Position numbers and translations under genes: made by a program
Assembly (NCBI RefSeq): GCF_040750395.1
Contig: NZ_JBFLVD010000005.1
Location: forward strand, 124,001-188,000
DNA: 64,000 nt
DNA from: Scandinavium sp002470465
GTDB lineage: Bacteria; Pseudomonadota; Gammaproteobacteria; Enterobacterales; Enterobacteriaceae
Direction of reading: 5' to 3'
Notes under the pieces: model-generated
The model's database searches: none
What the model was told of the DNA's origin: nothing
Seen by the model: the letters and a program-made list of their open reading frames with translations, nothing else
Shown: piece after piece, positions 52,542 to 61,134 of the stretch
How the letters are laid out: each line of letters opens with the position of its first letter
How positions within the stretch are numbered: position 1 is the stretch's first letter

Positions 52542-53435
52542 GTGCCTGATTTTGACCTCCAGGATCTGTACGCTTTTATCGCCCTGTGTGAACACGGCAG
52601 CTTTCGCTATGCGGCGGAAGCCATCTGTATTTCGCAATCGGCCCTCAGCCGCCGGATTGAAAAACTGGAATCGGCCCTTGGCGTTCGACTCTTCGACAGA
52701 ACAACCCGCAGCGTCACCTTAACGCAGGTAGGCAGAACCTTTGCCCCGCGAGCCCAGCTGCTGCTGGCGGATTTCGAAGATGCGCTGACCGGCATTAGCG
52801 ACAAAATGTTTTACGGCAGCGGCATTGTCACCGTGGCCTGTATCCCTTCTGCCGCCTACTATTTTATGCCCAAAGTGATCGCTCACTTTCGTCAACGCTT
52901 CGCCAGGGCCAGGATCAAACTGGTGGATACCAGCGCAGGTAACGTCTACTCCGCCGTGCAGAACCGGCAGGCCGATTTTGGGCTCAGCTTTCTTTCCAGC
53001 GGGGAATCCGATCTCACCTTTATGCCGCTGGTGGATGAAACCTATCAGCTCATTTGCCGGCACGATCACCCGCTGGCGCATCTGCCCTCCCTGAGCTGGA
53101 AAACGTTTTTCGAAGCCGATTACATCTGGCTCAATAAATCGTCCGGTAACCGGCATTTGCTCGACCAGGCATTAGGCGACATTACCGCGCGCAGACCTGC
53201 GGTTTGTGAAACCCGCCATGTCACAACGATGATCGGAATGGTGGAAGCCGGGCTGGGTATTGCCGCCGTGCCGTCCATGGCGCTACCGGAAGGCGGTAAC
53301 CCGGCGCTGGTGCAAAAACCGCTGACTGACCCGATAGTAAAAAGACAGGTTGGCCTGATCAAAAAAGCGGGGACCGAACTTTCCCCGCTGGCAACCGAAC
53401 TGGAGCAGATGATTATCGGCCTGTTCCGGCCTTAG
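52542..53435 (+). CDS. LysR-family transcriptional regulator
   Basis: A 297-residue LysR regulator with a standard HTH (GSFRYAAEAICISQSALSRRIEKLE) followed by FDRTTRSVTLTQVG and an effector domain (about 90-297). It begins with GTG (MPDFDLQDLYAF). It is divergent from malZ and its last 23 bp overlap the end of the convergent binding-protein gene. By neighbourhood it is the candidate regulator of the MFS/binding-protein operon, perhaps like TcuR beside tcuABC, though it does not face that operon's promoter. Confidence 0.85.
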   Translation: MPDFDLQDLYAFIALCEHGSFRYAAEAICISQSALSRRIEKLESALGVRLFDRTTRSVTLTQVGRTFAPRAQLLLADFEDALTGISDKMFYGSGIVTVACIPSAAYYFMPKVIAHFRQRFARARIKLVDTSAGNVYSAVQNRQADFGLSFLSSGESDLTFMPLVDETYQLICRHDHPLAHLPSLSWKTFFEADYIWLNKSSGNRHLLDQALGDITARRPAVCETRHVTTMIGMVEAGLGIAAVPSMALPEGGNPALVQKPLTDPIVKRQVGLIKKAGTELSPLATELEQMIIGLFRP

Positions 53436-54201
53436 CGGGCAGGGGATCAAGCCCGGTTTCGCGGACTATCGCCTGGGCCTGCGGCGAAGCAAGATAACGC
53501 AGTAAAGCACGGGCCTGGTTCTCATGTGCCGCTTTGTTAACCACCGCACCGGCAAAGCGTGTGACGTACTGAACCTGCTCAGGAATTCGCCCGACAAATT
53601 CCGCCCCTTTCACCGGCAGCAGCTCGCTAACCTGCTGGAAGCCCACGGCGTACTCTCCTTTTGCCACCAGCGAGGCGACGGGCGTTTTTTCGATCATCTT
53701 TGCTTTGCCCTGCACGTCCTGTGCAATGCCAAGTTTGGTGAAAAGCTCGCTTTGTACGTAGCGTCCGCTGGCGCTGTCAGAGTAGGCTATCGATTTGGCT
53801 TTCAGCAGCGTCGCTTTGAGTGCCGCTTCGGAACGGATATCCGGCGCGAGTTCACCTGCTTTCACCACCATGCCGATGCGGGAGTCTGCCAATTCCATTC
53901 GGCTAGCTGGCGCAATTTTTCCCGCTTTTTGCAGGTTATCCAGCGCATATCCCACCATGATCACCGCATCAGCAGGCTGCCCTGCCGCCAGCCGGTTCGG
54001 AATGGCCTCCGGAGATTTCCCCATCGACGGACCATGAACAATATGCACCGTATCGCCCGTTGCCTTTTCATACTGCGGGGCCAACTTATCGAGCGCTGCG
54101 GAAAAGCCACCGGAAATCATCACCGTGATCTCTTCAGCACTGGCGCTCAGGCTAAAGGTGCCCGCAAAGGTGAGTGCCATCCAAAAGGCTAAACGTTTCA
54201 T
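53413..54201 (-). CDS. ModA-like periplasmic protein, candidate aconitate isomerase
   Basis: A 262-residue exported protein with a signal peptide (1-22, cut after SLSASA) and a type II periplasmic-binding fold similar to ModA (ITVMISGGFSAALDKLAPQYEKATG is the typical first strand and helix). It is not part of an ABC system: no permease or ATPase gene is near. It shares a 4-bp ATGA overlap with an upstream citrate-type MFS gene. As I recall, the aconitate isomerase described from Pseudomonas is a periplasmic protein of this fold and nearly this length, which would fit the symporter. An alternative is a binding protein that delivers substrate to the MFS carrier. Confidence 0.7.
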   Translation of the reverse strand: MKRLAFWMALTFAGTFSLSASAEEITVMISGGFSAALDKLAPQYEKATGDTVHIVHGPSMGKSPEAIPNRLAAGQPADAVIMVGYALDNLQKAGKIAPASRMELADSRIGMVVKAGELAPDIRSEAALKATLLKAKSIAYSDSASGRYVQSELFTKLGIAQDVQGKAKMIEKTPVASLVAKGEYAVGFQQVSELLPVKGAEFVGRIPEQVQYVTRFAGAVVNKAAHENQARALLRYLASPQAQAIVRETGLDPLPAKAGTGR

Positions 54202-55520
54202 CGTGTTGCTCCTGAAGGGTGAGAGTGACGGCTGCTCCAGCCGTGAGATGAGGCTCGATGATAGAGATAGAGCGTGGCAAGCAGCGCACAGATAGCAGCG
54301 AAACTCATCCAGTATCCCGGTGCCGCTTTATCGCCGGTGTATTGAATTAACGCGGTGGAAACGGCCGGCGTGAAGCCGCCAAAAAGCGCCGTCGCAAGGC
54401 TATAGGCCAGAGAGAAACCAGCGACGCGCACTTCCCCGGGCATGATTTCCGTTAGTGCCGGGATCATCGCGCCGTTGTATATGCCATAAATAAAGGAGAG
54501 CCACAGCAGCACAATCAGCATCATGCTAAAACTCGGCGCATGGGCGAGCACGGTTAACGCAGGCCAGCTGGTGAAAATCGCCAGCAGCGTCATGGCAATC
54601 AGCACCGGCTTGCGGCCAAACCGGTCCGAAATCATGCCGCCGATCGGTAGCCAGATGAAGTTAGAAATCGCCACCAGCAAAGTGACCAGCAGGCTGTCGG
54701 AGGCGCTGAGCAGCAGGACTTTTTTGCCAAACGTCGGAGCATAAACGGTGATCAGATAAAACGCGGTGGTCGTCATTGCCACCATCAGCATGCCTGCCAC
54801 CACCACACGCCAGTTTTGCAGCAGCGTACTCATCGCCTGTTTCAGCGGCAAATGGTTGTCGCGCTGTTCGTACTCCTGCGTCTCCGTCAGCTGACGGCGC
54901 AGCATAAAGATGAACGGCACAATCAGACAGCCCACAACGAACGGGATACGCCATCCCCAGGCCTGCAGAGTGTCTGCCCCCATCATTTCATTCAGGGTAA
55001 AGCCCAGCAGCGCCGCCACCATGATTGACACCTGCTGGCTACCCGACTGCCAGCTGGTGTAAAACCCTTTGCGCCCCGGCGTGGCAATTTCTGCCAGATA
55101 GACCGACACCCCGCCCAGTTCGGCACCGGCAGAGAAGCCTTGCAGCAAACGTCCACACAACACCAGCAGCGGCGCCCACAGCCCGATGGACTGATAGCCC
55201 GGCACCAGCACGATCATAAACGTCCCGGCAGCCATAATGGAGAGCGTGACGATAAGCCCCTTGCGGCGTCCAACTTTGTCGATCCACGCCCCCAGGACAA
55301 CCGCCCCAATCGGGCGCATCAGGAAGCCTGCGCCAAACACCGCGAAGGTCATCATCAGCGAAGCAAATTCGCTTTCTGCCGGAAAAAAGGTGTGGGCAAT
55401 ATAGGTGGCGTAAAAGCCAAACAGGAAGAAGTCGAACTGCTCAAGGAAGTTGCCCGACGTCACGCGCAGAATGGCCATCGCCCTGGCGCGGAATGCAGTA
55501 GTTTCAGTGGTGACAGGCAT
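54198..55520 (-). CDS. MFS tricarboxylate:proton symporter (CitA/TcuC-like)
   Basis: A 440-residue carrier of the metabolite:H+ symporter family with 12 membrane helices. It has FLEQFDFFLFGFYATYIA in helix 1, the RPIGAVVLGAWIDKVGRRKGLI loop (MFS motif A) and the second-half copy GGMISDRFGRKPVL. Closest remembered relatives are the citrate carrier CitA and tricarballylate carrier TcuC, so citrate, tricarballylate or aconitate are likely substrates. ATG 55520 has GGAGG 5 bases upstream; the longer frame from 55610 is rejected. The first gene of the two-gene operon. Confidence 0.87.
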   Translation of the reverse strand: MPVTTETTAFRARAMAILRVTSGNFLEQFDFFLFGFYATYIAHTFFPAESEFASLMMTFAVFGAGFLMRPIGAVVLGAWIDKVGRRKGLIVTLSIMAAGTFMIVLVPGYQSIGLWAPLLVLCGRLLQGFSAGAELGGVSVYLAEIATPGRKGFYTSWQSGSQQVSIMVAALLGFTLNEMMGADTLQAWGWRIPFVVGCLIVPFIFMLRRQLTETQEYEQRDNHLPLKQAMSTLLQNWRVVVAGMLMVAMTTTAFYLITVYAPTFGKKVLLLSASDSLLVTLLVAISNFIWLPIGGMISDRFGRKPVLIAMTLLAIFTSWPALTVLAHAPSFSMMLIVLLWLSFIYGIYNGAMIPALTEIMPGEVRVAGFSLAYSLATALFGGFTPAVSTALIQYTGDKAAPGYWMSFAAICALLATLYLYHRASSHGWSSRHSHPSGATR

Positions 55521-55744
55521 CTCGCCCTCCATGATTAACAAATCAGTTAACATATTTAACTTTTTATCAACCATGAGGATGCGTGAAAATGCGCGACTGA
55601 ATAAGTGCATTTACCGCATCTGTTAATGCGTCAGACGCATTAATGCCGGAGAAGACGAGTCACCATGCACAAATTGCTCATATATGAGCAGGGAATCGCT
55701 TAACGCGTTTTGTGATTTCTCACACGTTTGAACCAGAAGGGAAA

Positions 55745-55767
55745 CCCGGCAGCAGAACGCCGCCGGG
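55745..55767 (-). terminator. terminator of proY
   Basis: On the minus strand CCCGGCGGC and GCTGCCGGG pair (one bulge) around TTCT and are followed by TTTCCC, 11 bases past the proY stop. The T run is short. Confidence 0.6.
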
Positions 55768-55777
55768 CTTAAAAAGA

Positions 55778-57151
55778 TTACTGCGCGAAAGCCCGCTGGC
55801 GCTCGCGACGAACCTTAAACTGCCAGCCAATCAGCAGCAGCACAATCCACGCGAAGCCGACGTAAAGCGAAATACGGGTATCCGGATGCCAGCCAATCAG
55901 CACAATGATAAAGACCAGGAACAGCAGACCGACAACGGTGGTAAATACGCCGCCAGGCACCCTGAATTTAAGATTCTTCACTTCTTCCGGCGACAGGCGA
56001 CGACGGAAGGCAATTTGCGACAGCAGGATCATGATCCACACCCAGACGGTGGCGAACGTCGCGAGCGATGCAATCACCAGGAAGACGTTTTCGGGCATGA
56101 TGTAGTTCAGGTAGACCGCCAGCAGCAGAGCAATGGTCATCACCGCCACCGTCACCCACGGCACGCCGCGACGCGAGGTTTTGGCGAACACCTTCGGCGC
56201 GCTGCCCTGCTCCGCCATGCCGTGCAGCATGCGCCCCACGCCGAAGACGTCAGAGTTAATCGCGGAAAGCGAAGCCGTCAGCACCACGAAGTTCAGGATG
56301 CTGGCCGCAAAAGTAATGCCCATATGCTGGAAGGTCATCACGAACGGGCTGCCGTTGGTGCCGACCTGGTTCCACGGGTAAATCGACATGATCACAAACA
56401 GCGTGCCCACATAGAACACCAGAATACGCATGGGTACCGAATTGATAGCGCGCGGAATAGATTTCTCCGGGTCTTTCGCCTCACCGGCAGTAATGCCGAT
56501 GATTTCAATCCCGCCGTAGGCGAACATCACCATCTGCAAGGACATCACCATCCCGATCCAGCCGTTGCTGAAGAAGCCGCCGTTGCTCCAGAGGTTGTGA
56601 ATACCCGTCGGCTGCCCGCCGTTGCCGATCCCCCAGATGATGATGCCAAACCCGGCAACGATCATCACGATGATGGTGGCAACCTTAAAGAACGAAAACC
56701 AGAATTCCAGCTCGCCGAAGACCTTCACGCTCATCAGATTAATGGCACAAATCAGCAGCACCACGCTCAGCACCCAAATCCAGTGCGGCACAGCCGGGAA
56801 CCAGACGCCCATGTAGATGCCGAACGCCGTGACGTCAGCAATGGCGACAATCAGGATTTCAAAGCAGTAGGTCCAGCCGGTGATGTGGCCTGCAAGCGGG
56901 CCTAAGTTTTCCTGCGCGTAGCGGGAAAAAGAGCTGGCAGACGGGTTGTGCACCGACATTTCGCCGAGCGCACGCATGATGATGTAAGCGGCCACGCCGC
57001 CGATGAGGTACGCCAGCAGCACGCTGGGACCGGCCATTTTAATGGCGTCTGCCGAGCCATAAAAAAGACCGGTGCCGATAGCCGAACCGAGCGCCATAAA
57101 GCGGATGTGACGGGCGGTAAGCCCACGCTTTAGCTTGTTATCTGTTGCCAT
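55778..57151 (-). CDS. proY: proline-specific type amino acid permease ProY
   Basis: A 457-residue APC-superfamily permease with 12 membrane helices. The first helix carries the substrate-binding break (ALGSAIGTGLFYGSADAIKMAGP). In E. coli proY appears cryptic for proline uptake, and in Salmonella-type studies it transports proline when activated; histidine uptake has also been suggested. GTG 57160 is an alternative start, but ATG 57151 gives the E. coli length and has GTGGA upstream. It follows brnQ; a terminator separates them. Confidence 0.94.
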   Translation of the reverse strand: MATDNKLKRGLTARHIRFMALGSAIGTGLFYGSADAIKMAGPSVLLAYLIGGVAAYIIMRALGEMSVHNPSASSFSRYAQENLGPLAGHITGWTYCFEILIVAIADVTAFGIYMGVWFPAVPHWIWVLSVVLLICAINLMSVKVFGELEFWFSFFKVATIIVMIVAGFGIIIWGIGNGGQPTGIHNLWSNGGFFSNGWIGMVMSLQMVMFAYGGIEIIGITAGEAKDPEKSIPRAINSVPMRILVFYVGTLFVIMSIYPWNQVGTNGSPFVMTFQHMGITFAASILNFVVLTASLSAINSDVFGVGRMLHGMAEQGSAPKVFAKTSRRGVPWVTVAVMTIALLLAVYLNYIMPENVFLVIASLATFATVWVWIMILLSQIAFRRRLSPEEVKNLKFRVPGGVFTTVVGLLFLVFIIVLIGWHPDTRISLYVGFAWIVLLLIGWQFKVRRERQRAFAQ

Positions 57152-57170
57152 GAATTCCACTGCCTTAACA

Positions 57171-57204
57171 AAAACAAAACCACGGAGCCGATGGCCCCGT
57201 GGTT
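57171..57204 (-). terminator. terminator of brnQ
   Basis: On the minus strand ACCACGG and CCGTGGT pair and are followed by TTTGTTTTTG. It lies between brnQ and proY, so read-through to proY should be limited. Confidence 0.75.
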
Positions 57205-57226
57205 AATTTCAATCCTCGCCCGCTAA

Positions 57227-58546
57227 TTAATGCGCGCTGGAGGTTACCTGACGACCTGCTGCGCGATCCCATCCCATCGCCAGCACGGCGGCGACAATCG
57301 TTGGCATCAGCCATGCAAGACCCTGCTGTGCCAGCGGCAGATGCGCGGTCCAGCCGGGAAGGATATCAGCAAACACGGAGGCTTTCACGCCATCCAGCAA
57401 GCCGAACACCAGGCTGATGAACATTGCCGGGGCGATCACGCGGGTCGAATTATGCCACCAACCGCGGGTAAAGCTTAATACTACCAGTGCAATACATGGC
57501 GGATAAATCGCGGTGAGCACCGGAATGGAAATCTGAATCAGGTGGCTCAGGCCCAGATTGGACACCACCATCGAGAAGATGCCAAGGATGAAGACCAGCG
57601 TTTTGTAAGAAAGCGGCAGGTACTGAGAGAAGAACTCGGCGCATGCTGTGGTCAGGCCCACCGCAGTCACCATACAGGCCAGGAAGATCAGCGCCGCCAG
57701 CAGGAAGCTGCCTGCGCCACCAAAGGTGTGCTGAACGTACGCGTGCAGAATAGTTGCGCCGTTGGCGTTCTGATCGACAAGCGATGCGCTGTCGGAACCC
57801 AGACGGAACAGCGCCAGGTACAGCAGCGTCAGGCCAACGCCCGCCATCAGGCCCGCCCACACGGTATAACGGGTCAGCAGGCGCGCTTCACTCACGCCAC
57901 GGGAGCGTGCGGCATTCACGATAACAATGCCGAACACCATCGCACCGAGGGTATCCATCGTCAGATAGCCATTAACGAAACCGTTAGAGAACGGCGCAGT
58001 CTGATAGGCTTCCAGCGCGTGGCTGATTGGGCCCGCAGGCCACATGATAGCCGCCACGGCCAGCACCACGAGGGCAATGATTTTCAGCGGAGCCAGGAAG
58101 TTGCCAACGGTATCCAGCAGTTTGCCCGGATAGAGGGAAACCAGAATCACCAGCGCAAAATAGACAAGGCTGTAGAGGAACAGCGGCAGCGCGCCATCAC
58201 CAGTCAGCGGGGCGATCCCCACTTCGAAAGAAACCGTTGCGGTGCGCGGCGTGGCGAACAACGGCCCCACAGCCAGATAGCACACCACTGCCAGCAGAAC
58301 GCCCGCCACTTTACCAATCGGGGTACTGAGGTTGTCTACGCCACCACCCACTTTCGCCAGCGCGATAATCGTCAGCACAGGCAGGCCCACACCGGTAATC
58401 AGAAAGCCGATCGCCGCCGTCCAGACATGTTCGCCAGCCTGCAGGCCGACCATAGGAGGGAAGATAATGTTGCCCGCGCCAACGAACAACGCAAAGGTCA
58501 TAAAGCCCAACGCGATGATATCGCGAGATTTTAACTGATGGGTCAT
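57227..58546 (-). CDS. brnQ: branched-chain amino acid transport system II carrier
   Basis: A 439-residue LIVCS-family carrier that brings in leucine, isoleucine and valine with a cation. It has 12 membrane helices; typical segments are ALGFMTFALFVGAGNIIFPP at the start and GLTTACAEFFSQY in the second half. The frame opens 13 codons earlier at a TTG, but MTHQLKSRDIIALG (58546) is the conserved start. A candidate promoter lies about 180 bp upstream. Confidence 0.97.
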   Translation of the reverse strand: MTHQLKSRDIIALGFMTFALFVGAGNIIFPPMVGLQAGEHVWTAAIGFLITGVGLPVLTIIALAKVGGGVDNLSTPIGKVAGVLLAVVCYLAVGPLFATPRTATVSFEVGIAPLTGDGALPLFLYSLVYFALVILVSLYPGKLLDTVGNFLAPLKIIALVVLAVAAIMWPAGPISHALEAYQTAPFSNGFVNGYLTMDTLGAMVFGIVIVNAARSRGVSEARLLTRYTVWAGLMAGVGLTLLYLALFRLGSDSASLVDQNANGATILHAYVQHTFGGAGSFLLAALIFLACMVTAVGLTTACAEFFSQYLPLSYKTLVFILGIFSMVVSNLGLSHLIQISIPVLTAIYPPCIALVVLSFTRGWWHNSTRVIAPAMFISLVFGLLDGVKASVFADILPGWTAHLPLAQQGLAWLMPTIVAAVLAMGWDRAAGRQVTSSAH

Positions 58547-58725
58547 AAACTCTTTACTGCCTGTGGATGTGGTGTTGAATGTCAAAACGTCGTACTTATT
58601 CCTGCGGAACAGAACAACGGTGAAAGCGTGTCATACAGTGGGAAACACTCCCGATGTTCACGCGAAAAGAATAGTTATTGGGTTTATCGCGTGAAGGCAG
58701 TCAGACTGCGACTGCATGGGGGGCA

Positions 58726-58754
58726 ATTTAAACGCTTATAACGTTTTAATGCAA
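58726..58754 (-). promoter_or_regulatory. candidate promoter of brnQ
   Basis: On the minus strand TTGCAT (58749-58754), a 17-base spacer and TTAAAT (58726-58731) give a fair sigma-70 promoter. It would leave an untranslated leader of about 170 bases before brnQ. Confidence 0.5.
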
Positions 58755-58902
58755 CAAGGGATCGTAAAACCAGAGGATTATAGCAACAACTAATTCGCAT
58801 GTAGCATGAACAACCATATATGCGAAAAACCTCTGGCTAATCATGCGAACAAAAAAGCAGCAGACGATTAATAATTATTCGCCGTTTGGCCGACCGGAAA
58901 GA

Positions 58903-58925
58903 TAAAAAACCGGCTTTCGCCGGTC
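58903..58925 (-). terminator. terminator of phoBR
   Basis: On the minus strand GACCGGC-GAAA-GCCGGTTTTTT is a tetraloop hairpin with a T run, about 30 bases past the phoR stop. Confidence 0.92.
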
Positions 58926-58954
58926 TTTGTCAACCAATCCTTCCAGACAGCTCT

Positions 58955-60250
58955 TCAGGCACTTTTATTGGCAACCAAACGTTCCGGCAGCACAAAGCTA
59001 AAGCGCGTCATCTTGCCTGGAATACTTTCAATATCGAGTCGGCTGTCATGGTGATTAACCGCATGCTTCACAATCGCAAGCCCCAACCCGCTGCCGCCTG
59101 TCTGCCGGGAGCGCGCTTTATCAACACGGTAAAAACGTTCGGTCAGCCGTGGAATATGCTCGGCCGCAATGCCTGGCCCGTTATCTTCCACGCTGAACTG
59201 CGCTCCGTGCGGAGCACGCTGCCAGCGCACCACTATCTCCGTGCCCTCCGGCGTATGGTTCACCGCGTTGTACACCAGATTCGACATCGCGCTGCGCAGT
59301 TGTTCTTCGCTACCCAAAGCCAGCAGCGAATCATCAATCTCAAAATGCAGAATGTGCTTTTTGTGGCTGAGGGTTTGCGCTTCACGTTCAACCACGCGCA
59401 GCATCATGGGCACATCGATACGCTCATTCAGCGCGGCCAGCGGTGCGGCCTCAATGCGCGACAGCGTTAACAGCTGACGCACCAGCCCTTCCATGCGCTG
59501 CGTCTGCTCACGCATAGTGTGCAGCGCTTTTTCGCGCGGTGCGCCCTCCAGCGTTTGCTCCTGCATCATCTCCAGATAGCCCTGCAACACCGTGAGTGGC
59601 GTGCGCAGCTCGTGGCTCACGTTGGCGAAGAAATTACGCCGCGCACCTTCCAGCTGGTGCATCTGGGTGACGTCACGCGCAACCAGCAGTAGCTGTTTTT
59701 CGCTGTAGGGCATCACGCGGATTTCCAGATGACGCCCGGTGTTGAGCACCAGATTGAGCGGTTTGGTGAAATCGCGGGATTTCAGGTAGCGGGAAAATTC
59801 CGGGTAGCGCAGCAGGTTGAGGATGTTCTGACCGCTGTCGTCCGGCCAGCGCAGGTTGAGCGTCTGCTGAGCCAGGCCGTTACACCAGAACATCGATCCC
59901 TCTTCCGTAATCAGCACCACCGCATCAGGCAACGATTCCGCCCCGCTGCGAAAACGCTTTATCAGGCTCCCCAGCTCACGGCGACGCTTTTTATTACGCA
60001 TCTGCATCTGATGCAGACCGTAAAGCAGCGGCTCCCAGCTTCCTTTACCCGGCGGCGGCGTCATACTCCTGTCGACCCAAAGCCACCACGAAAGCTGAAG
60101 CAAATTCCAGAAATGCCAGATCAGCAGTCCGGTGACGGCCGCCAGCAGAAACCACGGCAGATAGCCGAAAAAAGCCCCGAGGATCAGGGCCGGTATACAA
60201 CAGAGGATGAGCTCAAAAACCAGCCTTTTCCATGACAGCCGTTCCAGCAC
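58955..60250 (-). CDS. phoR: phosphate regulon sensor kinase PhoR
   Basis: A 431-residue inner-membrane histidine kinase that phosphorylates PhoB when phosphate is scarce and is held off by PstSCAB and PhoU. It has two close membrane helices (about 10-50), a cytoplasmic PAS domain (about 95-200), the phosphoacceptor His213 in ANVSHELRTPL, and an ATP-binding domain with VYNAVNHTPEG, DNGPGIAAE and GGSGLGLAIVKH. It starts 21 bp after phoB, in the same operon. Confidence 0.98.
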   Translation of the reverse strand: MLERLSWKRLVFELILCCIPALILGAFFGYLPWFLLAAVTGLLIWHFWNLLQLSWWLWVDRSMTPPPGKGSWEPLLYGLHQMQMRNKKRRRELGSLIKRFRSGAESLPDAVVLITEEGSMFWCNGLAQQTLNLRWPDDSGQNILNLLRYPEFSRYLKSRDFTKPLNLVLNTGRHLEIRVMPYSEKQLLLVARDVTQMHQLEGARRNFFANVSHELRTPLTVLQGYLEMMQEQTLEGAPREKALHTMREQTQRMEGLVRQLLTLSRIEAAPLAALNERIDVPMMLRVVEREAQTLSHKKHILHFEIDDSLLALGSEEQLRSAMSNLVYNAVNHTPEGTEIVVRWQRAPHGAQFSVEDNGPGIAAEHIPRLTERFYRVDKARSRQTGGSGLGLAIVKHAVNHHDSRLDIESIPGKMTRFSFVLPERLVANKSA

Positions 60251-60271
60251 GGGTCACACTCCAGTCAATTG

Positions 60272-60961
60272 TCAGAAACGGGCGGAGAAACGATAGCCCG
60301 TGCCGCGGACGGTCTGCACCATCCGGTCGTGACCGCTGTGTTCCAGCGCTTTACGCAGACGGCGAATGTGCACGTCCACCGTACGATCTTCCACATAAAC
60401 GTTGGTGCCCCAGACGTTGTTCAACAGCTGTTCGCGGCTGTAGACGCGCTCCGGGTGCGTCATAAAGAAGTGCAGGAGCTTAAATTCCGTTGGCCCCATG
60501 TCCAGCGGGTTTTCACCAGTCATGACGCGATGAGAGGACGGGTCGAGGCTCAGGCCCTGCATCTCAATCACCTCTTCAACCGCCATCGGCGAAATGCGGC
60601 GCATCACGGCTTTGATGCGCGCCACCAGCTCTTTCGGGGAAAACGGTTTGGTGATGTAATCATCTGCGCCGGTTTCCAGACCCCGCACGCGATCTTCTTC
60701 TTCACCTCGCGCGGTCAGCATGACCACTGGAATATCACGCGTCAGCGCTTCACGCTTAAGATGCTTAATAAACTGAATGCCTGAACCGCCCGGCAGCATC
60801 CAGTCCAGCAGGACTAAATCCGGCCACGGCTCATTGAGCTGATTCACGGCACCGTCAAAATCTTCGGCTTCTACAGGCTGAAAGCCATTTTGCTCCAGGA
60901 CGAAGCAGACCATCTCGCGAATCGGGGCTTCATCTTCAACGACCAGAATACGTCTCGCCAT
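60272..60961 (-). CDS. phoB: phosphate regulon response regulator PhoB
   Basis: A 229-residue OmpR-family activator. The receiver domain (1 to about 120) has the phospho-acceptor Asp53 (LLDWMLPGG) and the Lys of ITKPFSPKE; the winged-helix domain (about 128-229) has the recognition helix in VEDRTVDVHIRRLRKAL. It activates pst, phoA, ugp and its own operon through Pho boxes, one of which lies upstream. Confidence 0.99.
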   Translation of the reverse strand: MARRILVVEDEAPIREMVCFVLEQNGFQPVEAEDFDGAVNQLNEPWPDLVLLDWMLPGGSGIQFIKHLKREALTRDIPVVMLTARGEEEDRVRGLETGADDYITKPFSPKELVARIKAVMRRISPMAVEEVIEMQGLSLDPSSHRVMTGENPLDMGPTEFKLLHFFMTHPERVYSREQLLNNVWGTNVYVEDRTVDVHIRRLRKALEHSGHDRMVQTVRGTGYRFSARF

Positions 60962-61019
60962 TATTTATCCTGTTTATTAATCATATGCGTATCATGCGGC
61001 GTCATTATGCGTCAGATTT

Positions 61020-61037
61020 GTGACAGATTTATGATAG
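61020..61037 (-). promoter_or_regulatory. Pho box of phoB
   Basis: On the minus strand CTATCATAAATCTGTCAC matches the PhoB consensus (two CTGTCAT repeats 11 bases apart) with two mismatches, about 60 bp before phoB. It mirrors the E. coli autoregulatory site. Confidence 0.85.
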
Positions 61038-61134
61038 TGTTTTTTTCAATTATGACACCGAAAAACACGTCATCGCCCTGATATCCGTAACCGTTTATAC
61101 TTGCCGTCACGCTTTTTTGCCACAGGCCACCTTA

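Larger units (their letters stand above)
58547..58954. other. brnQ-phoR intergenic region with nested inverted repeats
   Basis: A 408-bp region. It holds the phoR terminator (58903-58925), a nested pair of inverted repeats (outer CCAGAGG 58770-58776 with CCTCTGG 58830-58836; inner TTCGCAT 58794-58800 with ATGCGAA 58820-58826) and, on the minus strand, the brnQ promoter and a leader of about 170 bases. No gene was recognised. Confidence 0.5.

Noticed and set aside
53413..55520. ABC transporter for molybdate
   Set aside because: The ModA-like protein suggested it, but no permease or ATPase gene is adjacent, and the gene is fused in transcription to an MFS symporter.
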